The notes under the pieces were generated by a model that was given only the letters and a program-made list of their open reading frames with translations, searched no databases and was not told the origin of the DNA. The translations under genes were made by a program, and so were the position numbers. This document shows positions 19,850 to 27,762 of a DNA stretch of 64,000 nt, one piece after another. The stretch comes from a virus, in IMG/VR virus record IMGVR_UViG_3300043466_002106, positions 1 through 64,000 of that record, one strand, 5' to 3'. The number at the start of each line of letters is the position of its first letter. The first letter of the stretch is position 1.

Positions 19850-20833
19850 ATGACAAAAAAAATTGCACTTATTACAGGAATAAATGGACAAGATGGTTCG
19901 TATCTGGCGGAATTTTTAATTGGGAAAGATTATGAAGTTCACGGTACATTGAAAAGAAATTCAGTCGCTGAAAATCAAACCGCAAGATTGGATAGTATCT
20001 ATACTCAAATCAATTTACACTATGCAGATTTAACTGATTTGTCTTCGTTAATTTCCGTTATTCAAAAAGTTAATCCTGATGAGATTTACAATTTAGCCGC
20101 ACAATCGCATGTTAGAATTTCATTTGACCAACCTATATACACAGCAAACGTCACTGGTCTTGGAACTCTTAACTTATTAGAGGCCGTTAAACTGATTAAA
20201 CCATCAATTAAAATATACCAAGCATCGTCTTCCGAAATGTTTGGAAATTGTATTGATAAAGATGGATATCAAAGAGAAACAACCCCGATGAATCCAGTAT
20301 CTCCATACGGATGTGCTAAAGTATATAGTTATAACATCGCAAGAAACTATAGAAACTCTTACGGTATGTTTATTTCTAATGGTATTTTGTTTAATCACGA
20401 ATCACCAAGAAGAGGTACAAATTTCGTAACAAATAAAGTTTGTAAAGAAGTTGTAAAAATACATTTAGGATTATCTAATGAACTTAAACTTGGTAATTTA
20501 GACGCAACAAGAGATTGGGGTCATGCTAAAGATTACGTAGAAGCCATGTGGATGATACTTCAACAAGATAAGTCCGATGATTATGTATGTTCTACAGGTA
20601 TTTCACATTCAGTTCAAGACTTATGTGAATACACTTTTTCTAAATTTGGATTAGATTATAAAAAATATGTTAAATCTGATGAGAAGTTTTTGAGACCCGA
20701 AGAACTTCATAATTTAAAAGGAGATTCTTCAAAATTAAAATCAATAACAGGATGGTCACCTAATTATACCTTTGAAACAATGCTCGACGAGATGTTAGAA
20801 TATTGGATAAACTATTACACTAAAAATAAATAA
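19850..20833 (+). CDS. gmd: GDP-mannose 4,6-dehydratase
   Basis: 327 residues. TGINGQDGSYLAEFL, YNLAAQSHVRISFDQP, SSSEMFG, the catalytic YGCAKVYSYN (YxxxK), NHESPRRG and GNLDATRDWGHAKDYVEAMW are all close to the Gmd consensus. It converts GDP-D-mannose to GDP-4-keto-6-deoxymannose with an internally recycled NADP. It supplies the shared intermediate for the Fcl/ColC, ColD and possibly DegT enzymes. No ManB/ManC is in the window, so GDP-mannose presumably comes from the host. Confidence 0.97.
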   Translation: MTKKIALITGINGQDGSYLAEFLIGKDYEVHGTLKRNSVAENQTARLDSIYTQINLHYADLTDLSSLISVIQKVNPDEIYNLAAQSHVRISFDQPIYTANVTGLGTLNLLEAVKLIKPSIKIYQASSSEMFGNCIDKDGYQRETTPMNPVSPYGCAKVYSYNIARNYRNSYGMFISNGILFNHESPRRGTNFVTNKVCKEVVKIHLGLSNELKLGNLDATRDWGHAKDYVEAMWMILQQDKSDDYVCSTGISHSVQDLCEYTFSKFGLDYKKYVKSDEKFLRPEELHNLKGDSSKLKSITGWSPNYTFETMLDEMLEYWINYYTKNK

Positions 20834-21585
20834 TGGCAACAAAACCAAGTAGAAAATCTCCAACACCAACACCTTTGGTACATGAAGAAAAAAACCCAAG
20901 AAGCAAAAAAGAAATCATTTGTTCAATCATAAAAAGAAAAACAAAAGAAAAGTTTTTAACTCAAACACAAAAAAATTATTATGATGTTCTCACTTCAAGC
21001 GAAGTAACAATTTGTTCAGGACCTGCAGGTGTTGGTAAAAGTTATATCACAATGAAAGCGGCAATTGATTTATTATCAGACCCAAACACACCTTACGAAA
21101 AAATTATTATTGTAAGACCCGCAGTTGAAGCGGAAGAAAAATTAGGTAGTTTACCAGGTAATGTTGAAGAAAAATTAGACCCTTATATTTTCCCTTCCTA
21201 TTATTTGTTAAATAAAATTATTGGAAAAGAAACTAGAGAAAAATTAAAAGAACTTGAAGTGATTGAAGTCTTTGCATTAGCATTCATGAGAGGTATGAAT
21301 ATTGATAATTCTATTTTAATTTTTGAAGAGGGTCAAAATGCAACTCCAAGTCAAATGAAACTTTTATTAACAAGAATTGGATTTAATAGTAAATTTTTTA
21401 TTTCAGGAGACGTTGAACAGTCGGACCGTTACAAAAACAAAACTCATAGCGGTTTATGGGATGCGATTGAAAAGTTTAGAGATTCAAGTGTAATTTCAAC
21501 TTTTGAATTTAAAGATAAAAAAGACATTGTTAGAAATCCTTTAATCACTAAAATATTACAAAAATACGATAACGAAGTAGAATGA
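20833..21585 (+). CDS. phoH: PhoH-family ATPase
   Basis: 250 residues. Walker A is SGPAGVGKSYI near residue 60, and IIIVRPAVEAEEKLGSLPG is the family's strongest signature. Walker B is NSILIFEEGQNATPSQMK, with Glu-Glu rather than Asp-Glu. A basic N-terminal tail of about 40 residues precedes the domain. PhoH proteins are common in large phages; family members are ATPases with RNA-related roles. It overlaps gmd by one base and shares its transcript. Confidence 0.93.
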   Translation: MATKPSRKSPTPTPLVHEEKNPRSKKEIICSIIKRKTKEKFLTQTQKNYYDVLTSSEVTICSGPAGVGKSYITMKAAIDLLSDPNTPYEKIIIVRPAVEAEEKLGSLPGNVEEKLDPYIFPSYYLLNKIIGKETREKLKELEVIEVFALAFMRGMNIDNSILIFEEGQNATPSQMKLLLTRIGFNSKFFISGDVEQSDRYKNKTHSGLWDAIEKFRDSSVISTFEFKDKKDIVRNPLITKILQKYDNEVE

Positions 21586-22178
21586 GAATTGGTATAGAAT
21601 TAAATGGAGTTTTGAGAGACACCCTTAAAAAAATCCAACAAGAATATGAAAAATGGTATTTAGAAAACCCATTTAAAGAAGATGAAGAAAAATCTGAATA
21701 CGAAGTAATATCAGATTTAACCACATTAGACATTAGTAGTCACCTTAAATTTAAAGACGATGATGAATTATATAATTTTTTATATAAAGAACATACTATG
21801 GAAATTTTTGGACATGCAGGGTCAGTTGAAAATTCAAGTATGATGGATTTTAATGAGTTTTACTTAGACTTGAGGGATAATCACGATATATTAATCGTTT
21901 CGGATGAAATGGGTAAATCAAAACCAGCATCTTTATTCTTCATTTCAAAATTTGGATGTTTGGTTGAGACGGTTAAATTTTACAGTGAATCTACAATAAA
22001 TTCACTTTGGGACTCCGTAGACGTTTTACTTACGGCAAATCCTAAACTATTATTAAATTACCCAAAAGGTAAAAGAGTTATTAAATATGAGACATTATAT
22101 AATACAGATATAAATATTGAACATTCAATAACCACTTTAAAAGATTTAAAAACAAAAATAACAGAACTATATGATTAA
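21582..22178 (+). CDS. HAD-like protein with degraded catalytic motifs
   Basis: 198 residues. The first strand reads MRIGIELNGVLRDT, where HAD phosphatases have DxDGV; both Asp residues are changed (Glu and Asn). Later elements are recognisable: ILIVSDEMGKSKPAS for motifs II and III, and VDVLLTANPKLL for motif IV with the Asp replaced. It is probably a catalytically inactive HAD relative or a binding protein. It overlaps phoH by 4 bases and the following gene by 8. Confidence 0.6.
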   Translation: MRIGIELNGVLRDTLKKIQQEYEKWYLENPFKEDEEKSEYEVISDLTTLDISSHLKFKDDDELYNFLYKEHTMEIFGHAGSVENSSMMDFNEFYLDLRDNHDILIVSDEMGKSKPASLFFISKFGCLVETVKFYSESTINSLWDSVDVLLTANPKLLLNYPKGKRVIKYETLYNTDINIEHSITTLKDLKTKITELYD

Positions 22179-22464
22179 GGTATTAGGTGAAAACTACTAT
22201 TTCGATTTGGATAAAATTGAAGAATATTTAGACATGAGTATTAAACCTGATGAGGAAGTCGAAGAAGACGAATTTTCAGGTTCAACTGACATGAAAATTA
22301 ATATAATAAAATTTGAAATGGTTAAAATGTTAATGGATACCATTTTAACAGAACATGAGGAAATAGATGAGAAATTAGGTATGAAATCAAGTAATAATAC
22401 CAGCATCCCATTTAGATTATCTTTCAATAGCTTATTAAATAAAAAACTTATAAATCACTATTAA
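22171..22464 (+). CDS. Small acidic hypothetical protein
   Basis: 97 residues, very acidic in the first half (a DEEVEEDEF stretch), with a helical middle (IIKFEMVKMLMDTILTEHEEIDEKLG). No domain is recognised. It starts inside the HAD-like gene and ends one base before the next GT, so it belongs to the same transcript. Confidence 0.55.
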   Translation: MIKVLGENYYFDLDKIEEYLDMSIKPDEEVEEDEFSGSTDMKINIIKFEMVKMLMDTILTEHEEIDEKLGMKSSNNTSIPFRLSFNSLLNKKLINHY

Positions 22465-22465
22465 T

Positions 22466-23518
22466 ATGGACGCATCGTTAAACGAAAAAGTAAAACTATC
22501 AATTCAAAATCTAAGAAATAAGAAATCAAGAATTTATTTCTTAGTACAAGACACTAAAGGAAACGCCAAAGCCTCTGTTAGATTAATTTATCAAATGGCA
22601 AAATCTCTTTTAGATTCAGGATTTAATCCAATAATTCTTCACGAGAAAAATGAATATGCTGGAGTTGTAGCTTGGATGGATGAAGAATATATGTCAATTC
22701 CTCATAAATCAATTGAAGGTCAAAATTTGGAAATTTCACCAGAAGATTTCATTATTGTACCTGAAATTTTTGGATTTATCATGGAACAGATTAAAAATTT
22801 ACCTTGTGGTAAAATTGTTTTAACTCAAAATTATTCTCACATTGTTGAGACATTACAACCAGGACAAAGTTGGTCTCAATATGGCTTCTTTAAATGTATA
22901 ACAACATCAAAAAAACAACAAGAGTATATTGAGAACGTGATGAGACAAACTAGTTTTGATATTGTTAAACCATTAATTACCGACAGTTTTTATCCAAAAG
23001 AATTACCTCCAATGCCAATCATTGGTGTTCACACTAAAGAACAGGAAGATACAATTAACATCATTAAAACTTTTTATCTAAAATTCCCACAATATAGATG
23101 GTTCACATTTAGAGATTTGAGAGGTCTTTCAGAAAAAGAATTTTCAAATTCTTTACGTGATTGTTTTGTCAGTGTTTGGATGGACGAACAAAGTGGGTTT
23201 GGTACATTCCCATTAGAATCTATGGCATCAGGTGTTCCTGTTATTGGTAAAGTACCTTATACTCAACCTGAGTGGATGAATGAAGATAATGGTGTTTGGG
23301 TTAGTGACCCAAATATGATTTGTGATTTTATTGCAGACTTCATTCAGAATTGGTTAGAAGATAATATCAAACCTGAACTTTACGATAACATGAAAAAAAC
23401 AGTTGAAAACTACACAAATAAACAAGAATTTGACTCATCAGTTACTTCATTATTCGAAGAATATCTAAACATAAGAGCAAATTCATTTGAAGAACAAATT
23501 TCTAAAACCGAAGAATAA
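22466..23518 (+). CDS. GT4-type (GT-B) glycosyltransferase
   Basis: 350 residues. IYFLVQDTKGNAKASVRL starts the first Rossmann domain. The donor-binding region GFGTFPLESMASGVPVIG near residue 250 has the Glu-x7-type motif of GT4 enzymes, with Gly-Phe-Gly preceding. A hydrophilic Glu/Lys tail ends the protein. It is followed after one base by another GT, so the two may act in sequence. Confidence 0.87.
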   Translation: MDASLNEKVKLSIQNLRNKKSRIYFLVQDTKGNAKASVRLIYQMAKSLLDSGFNPIILHEKNEYAGVVAWMDEEYMSIPHKSIEGQNLEISPEDFIIVPEIFGFIMEQIKNLPCGKIVLTQNYSHIVETLQPGQSWSQYGFFKCITTSKKQQEYIENVMRQTSFDIVKPLITDSFYPKELPPMPIIGVHTKEQEDTINIIKTFYLKFPQYRWFTFRDLRGLSEKEFSNSLRDCFVSVWMDEQSGFGTFPLESMASGVPVIGKVPYTQPEWMNEDNGVWVSDPNMICDFIADFIQNWLEDNIKPELYDNMKKTVENYTNKQEFDSSVTSLFEEYLNIRANSFEEQISKTEE

Positions 23519-23519
23519 T

Positions 23520-24326
23520 ATGAATACTAAATTATCATTATCAGTTATATTACCAATTAAATCGTCAAAAGCAAGAAATTTTGATGAGTATTTTGAAAAG
23601 GCTATCACATCAATTAAAACTCAATCAATTGAAATTGAAGAGTTAGTTATCGTTCATTCGTCAGAAGAATCGTTAGTTAATTTTTTAAATAATTATGATT
23701 TTGAATCTTTAAATGTTGTTAAATTATTGTGGGATAAAGACCCAAATTATTGTGAACAAGTAAACTATGGAATTAGTAACTCTAAAGGCACTTGGATTTC
23801 TTTGTTTGAATTTGATGACGAATACTCTTCTATTTGGTTTAAAAATGTTAAAAAATATGTTGACTCATATCCTAACGTACAAGCGTTTTTACCTGTAGTT
23901 GTTGAAACTGACGAAAAGGGTATGTTTGCAGGTTTTACAAATGAAGCAACTTTTGCTGCAAATTTCACACAAGAAATGGGATTCTTAACAAACGAAACAT
24001 TACAAGATTATCAAAATTTCCAAACTGCTGGATGTGTCATTAAAAAATCAGTTATTGAAGATTTTGGAGGTTTTAAATCATCAATTAAATTAACATTTGT
24101 TTATGAGTTCTTGCTAAGATTGACTTATAATTCGGTGTCTATAATGACAATACCTAAACTTGGTTACAAACACACTAACATGAGAGAAGGTTCTATATTT
24201 TGGAATTATAAATTTGGTGAAGAACAAATGTTAGAAGACGAAGTTAAATTTTGGGTTCAAACCGCAAAAAAAGAATATTTCTTTGTTGATGATAGAAACA
24301 TAAAATATCAATCAGACAATGTATAA
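23520..24326 (+). CDS. GT2-family glycosyltransferase
   Basis: 268 residues from the ATG at 23520, which has the A/T-rich start context seen elsewhere; a longer frame into the previous gene is possible but unlikely. SLSVILPIKSSKARNFDEY and IEELVIVHSSEES form the nucleotide-binding half, and WISLFEFDDEYSS is the DxD-like site. FQTAGCVIKKSVIEDFGGF is a typical acceptor-side segment. It is the last GT of the island. Confidence 0.82.
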   Translation: MNTKLSLSVILPIKSSKARNFDEYFEKAITSIKTQSIEIEELVIVHSSEESLVNFLNNYDFESLNVVKLLWDKDPNYCEQVNYGISNSKGTWISLFEFDDEYSSIWFKNVKKYVDSYPNVQAFLPVVVETDEKGMFAGFTNEATFAANFTQEMGFLTNETLQDYQNFQTAGCVIKKSVIEDFGGFKSSIKLTFVYEFLLRLTYNSVSIMTIPKLGYKHTNMREGSIFWNYKFGEEQMLEDEVKFWVQTAKKEYFFVDDRNIKYQSDNV

Positions 24327-25075
24327 TGTTAGAAACTCTATCTGCAACAACAGAAGATGTTTCATCCAAAAAAAGAGGTAGAAAAACGGTAAATGTAAAT
24401 TATTTTGATGTTAGAGAAGAGGATGCGGTTAGAAGTTTTTTATTAGCCGAAACCTCAGAAGAAAAGAACAAAATATATAATGAATACTTACGAGGACCTC
24501 TCGATAAGATGATTTCATCTATCATACGAAGATATAAGTTATATCGGAAAGATATGGATTTTACTGAAATCCATTGTGATACTCATTCATTCTTAATGAC
24601 AAAGGTTGATAAGTTCAAACCTTCAAAAGAAAAAAAGGCATATTCGTATTTTGGTACAATCTGTAAAAATTATTTAATGGGTCAAATAATTAAAGACCAA
24701 AAAGAAATTAACAGAAAAGTATCTTATGAAGATATGTCTCAAAGTATTGAAGAAAGACCCGATATGATGTATCGTATTGATGAAGATGTTGTAGATACAA
24801 CGGCAATCATTGCACAATATTTAAGAGAACTACGAGATTTTATTGAAACTGAAAATTTAAATGATAATGAAAAAAAATTAGGGTACGCCCTAATTGATTT
24901 ATTTGAAAATTATGAGGCAATATTCTCAAGTGCGGACAATAACAAATTTAATAAAAATGTTATTTTACTTTCATTAAGAGAAATGACTAATTTAAGTACC
25001 AAAGAGATTCGTAGTTCAATTAAAAGGTTTAAAAAATTATATATTTTAATCCAATCTAAAATGAAAACTGATTAA
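24326..25075 (+). CDS. T4 gp55-like late sigma factor
   Basis: 249 residues. The middle resembles sigma-70 region 2: MISSIIRRYKLYRKDMDF, then FLMTKVDKFKPSKEKKAYSYFGTI and NYLMGQIIKDQKEINRKV, as in the gp55-like late sigma factors. There is no convincing region 4, also as in gp55. In T4 such a protein, with gp33 and the sliding clamp, directs late transcription. The repeated TATTTATA motif upstream of virion genes here is a candidate target. Confidence 0.75.
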   Translation: MLETLSATTEDVSSKKRGRKTVNVNYFDVREEDAVRSFLLAETSEEKNKIYNEYLRGPLDKMISSIIRRYKLYRKDMDFTEIHCDTHSFLMTKVDKFKPSKEKKAYSYFGTICKNYLMGQIIKDQKEINRKVSYEDMSQSIEERPDMMYRIDEDVVDTTAIIAQYLRELRDFIETENLNDNEKKLGYALIDLFENYEAIFSSADNNKFNKNVILLSLREMTNLSTKEIRSSIKRFKKLYILIQSKMKTD

Positions 25076-25079
25076 AAAG

Positions 25080-25087
25080 TATTTATA
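25080..25087 (+). promoter_or_regulatory. Candidate late promoter motif TATTTATA
   Basis: TATTTATA ends three bases before the ATG at 25091, at the beginning of the tail/baseplate run. If it is a -10-type element, the transcript would be leaderless or nearly so. Confidence 0.45.
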
Positions 25088-25090
25088 TAT

Positions 25091-25459
25091 ATGCCAAGAC
25101 CTCAACGCAAAGAAATTAATTTTACTAAAGATTCTATTTTATCTTTAATGCAGGAAATCTATAACGAACTTGTAGAACAAAGACAAACTGCAATTAGAAT
25201 TCAAAATAAAATGTTATCTATGTTAAAAGACCCAGGTGACATGATGACAATTGGTCCTGTTATTGAAAAACAACAAAAGATTGTTAACGAGTGTGTTGAA
25301 AAGAAAATTAGTTTATCTAAACTACAATCGAGTATTTGGGAAAAATCAAATAATAATAATACCGAATCTTTTTCACTTGCAGATTTGGATGACGACTTAA
25401 TTCAAAATCTGATTGACAAGGATGTTTCAAACGATGAAGAATCGTACAAAATGAAGTAA
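25091..25459 (+). CDS. Hypothetical protein, tail/baseplate run
   Basis: 122 residues, mostly helical and charged (LSLMQEIYNELVEQRQTAIRI; IEKQQKIVNECVEKKISLSKL). This is a likely coiled coil followed by an Asn/Ser linker and an acidic tail. It is first after the sigma gene and directly upstream of a large structural protein, so it may be a chaperone or minor tail protein. That role is inferred from position. Confidence 0.6.
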   Translation: MPRPQRKEINFTKDSILSLMQEIYNELVEQRQTAIRIQNKMLSMLKDPGDMMTIGPVIEKQQKIVNECVEKKISLSKLQSSIWEKSNNNNTESFSLADLDDDLIQNLIDKDVSNDEESYKMK

Positions 25460-25460
25460 C

Positions 25461-27557
25461 ATGCCAGTAGATTTAAATCAAGGATACGATAGTGCAAAGA
25501 CCGATATATCTTCAATTAAGTCATACATTGAAGTATCTAAATCCGCAAAAAAATTAAAAAGTACTGCGGGTAATTCTGAGTCTCAAGGAATACCTGATAT
25601 TGCATCAGGGTTAAATAAAATTGCGACACAACAAAAAAGATACTTAAGACAACCACCCAATTCATTTGACGAATTGTTAAACATGATTGGATTGGCTAAT
25701 GGTTCTGGTTCATCCACATTAGATTATTTAAAAAAGAAATTATTACAAACCGTTACAAAAATAGAGCCTGATATTAAGAGAATTATTAGTCAGGAATCTA
25801 TTCGTGCATTAGGTTGTTCTCAAGAACAAACATTTGAGGGATTTACGTCTTCAGAATTAGAAATTAATCCATTAGAAACTTTACCTGTTGGTCAAGGTAT
25901 ATATGTCCCTGTACAATCAATGGATATTGCAAGCATTTTAAAAGTTGATACAAATTCTAAATTAGGTAAAGTAATCTACGAAAAACCAACACCAAGTGTT
26001 TTACCAAATGAATTTAGACCTTATGGGGGATTAAAACCGTATCCAATGAATAAAGAGTTTTATTTAAGGTTGGCGGGGTTTAACTCATCAAACTCATATA
26101 AAGGTCAATACGGTAAATACTATCAAGGAGTTTCAGGTCAAGACTTATTTGATTTCCAATATAGTCCAACTAACCAATTTGGAGTTGACCAACCTTGTTA
26201 TCGAGTTGCTCTTATATCAAAGGTTAATCCCACCGCAACAATTACTGGTGGAACACAAAACAAAGTTGTAGATTTTTTAGAAGATTATTATGCAACTATT
26301 AAATTATTTGATTCGGTAGATTTTACCGCAAACCTATTAAACGTACTTTCGGGAGCAATATCAATTAAGGCTAATTTAGGTTCGGATGAAATACAAAAAC
26401 AATCACAATTTTTATTAGTCTTACAAAGAATATTAGGTTTATGTTTTGATTCAAGACGAGAAATTGATGTTAGTGGTGTTTCTAAAATTGCAGAACTTGA
26501 CGGAGTAGATGAGTCATTTTTTGAATTAACTGAAGTAGATTTACGAAATATTGATGTAAGAATTAATAACATCCAAAATGGTGTTATGGAATTTGAGGCT
26601 TGTGATAATATTAAGTTACCTGTAGATTTTGAAACCATTATTGACGGATTAATTGGATTTAGAGAAAACGATGATTTAACTACTGAAGAACAAGTTCAAA
26701 ATATTATCGATATAACTAATTCTTTATTTGAAAACCCAGATTGGAAAGTTTTTTTACCGACTAATGTTGATTTGCAAATTGCCGTTAATAAAGATATTAT
26801 TAAACAAATTGCGGTAGCGGTTGCTGGGTCAGTATTAAGCCCAAAAGTATTATTTCCAATATTTGTATTATTGAGAGTAGTTCAAAATGATGCAACAGGA
26901 TTATATAATCAAGCGGTAACATCGGCAAATACCTTTCTTCAAAGTGGTAACACCATTTCAGGTCAAGTTAACAACATAGTTAATAACCAAGTTGATTTTT
27001 TAAAAACATTTGAATCTTTTAATATACAAGTTACATCCAAAATTGGTGCAATTTTTATTAAACAACTTTTTGAGTTATTAAAAAAAGATATAATTAATCT
27101 ATTATCTTCTGTTGTTAAAGATATTGCAAAAGGTAGTTTAGATAAAAAATATTTAACAATTCAAAGATTAACCGATATTGCCTTAATACTTCAACAAGTT
27201 GCAAGAGGAGTTGATGATTATAGAAAATGTAAATCATTGGTTGATGATATTTTAATAATATTAAAATTGTTAAGTGGTCTTGCAACTCCAGGTTCAAAAA
27301 TACCTGCAGCATTACTATTATTAGCTGACTTTTTACCAGGTACATCGGCTGAAAGAACAACAATAAATACGATTAAGGTATTACAATCTTTTGGAGTACC
27401 AACAGGGACATTGCCCGATGGTTCACCAAATTTAATGTTGTTGTATAATTTAGCATCAAATACTGCAGCTGAAAAAGAAAAGGCTCAAAATGGTAAAATA
27501 CAGGCAATTGGATTATCTCCAGCGGGACCTGTTAAAATTAGTGGGGTGTATACGTAA
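25461..27557 (+). CDS. Large virion protein, probably tail or baseplate
   Basis: 698 residues. The N-terminal ~110 residues are polar and helical. Residues ~150-260 are Gly/Pro/Tyr-rich (LPVGQGIYVPVQSMD, GQYGKYYQGVSGQDLFDFQYSP), followed by long helices. Hydrophobic stretches occur near 455-480 (AVAVAGSVLSPKVLFPIFVLL) and 610-635. It lies between the sigma gene and the gp5-like gene, where T4-type phages carry baseplate genes. I recognise no specific T4 counterpart. Confidence 0.6.
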   Translation: MPVDLNQGYDSAKTDISSIKSYIEVSKSAKKLKSTAGNSESQGIPDIASGLNKIATQQKRYLRQPPNSFDELLNMIGLANGSGSSTLDYLKKKLLQTVTKIEPDIKRIISQESIRALGCSQEQTFEGFTSSELEINPLETLPVGQGIYVPVQSMDIASILKVDTNSKLGKVIYEKPTPSVLPNEFRPYGGLKPYPMNKEFYLRLAGFNSSNSYKGQYGKYYQGVSGQDLFDFQYSPTNQFGVDQPCYRVALISKVNPTATITGGTQNKVVDFLEDYYATIKLFDSVDFTANLLNVLSGAISIKANLGSDEIQKQSQFLLVLQRILGLCFDSRREIDVSGVSKIAELDGVDESFFELTEVDLRNIDVRINNIQNGVMEFEACDNIKLPVDFETIIDGLIGFRENDDLTTEEQVQNIIDITNSLFENPDWKVFLPTNVDLQIAVNKDIIKQIAVAVAGSVLSPKVLFPIFVLLRVVQNDATGLYNQAVTSANTFLQSGNTISGQVNNIVNNQVDFLKTFESFNIQVTSKIGAIFIKQLFELLKKDIINLLSSVVKDIAKGSLDKKYLTIQRLTDIALILQQVARGVDDYRKCKSLVDDILIILKLLSGLATPGSKIPAALLLLADFLPGTSAERTTINTIKVLQSFGVPTGTLPDGSPNLMLLYNLASNTAAEKEKAQNGKIQAIGLSPAGPVKISGVYT

Positions 27558-27558
27558 T

Positions 27559-27762
27559 ATGAAAAAAGAAGAATTTGAAAGTATTTTAAAATTACAGTCC
27601 GAATTAAAGGACCAAACAAACTCAAAATTAATTGAGGTTATGGATAAGCTAACTACAGAGTTTGACTTAACTAAAGATACTATAATAAAATCAACATTAT
27701 ATTTGGACAAAGTTGAGGAATTATATAATAACATGCTTAAAGAATATCAATCAAGAAAATGA
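27559..27762 (+). CDS. Small coiled-coil protein
   Basis: 67 residues from the ATG at 27559, one base after the previous stop: charged helices throughout (KKEEFESILKLQSELKDQ, LYLDKVEELYNNMLKEYQS). The short all-helical form between two baseplate-type genes suggests an assembly chaperone or linker. It overlaps the next start by 4 bases. Confidence 0.6.
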   Translation: MKKEEFESILKLQSELKDQTNSKLIEVMDKLTTEFDLTKDTIIKSTLYLDKVEELYNNMLKEYQSRK

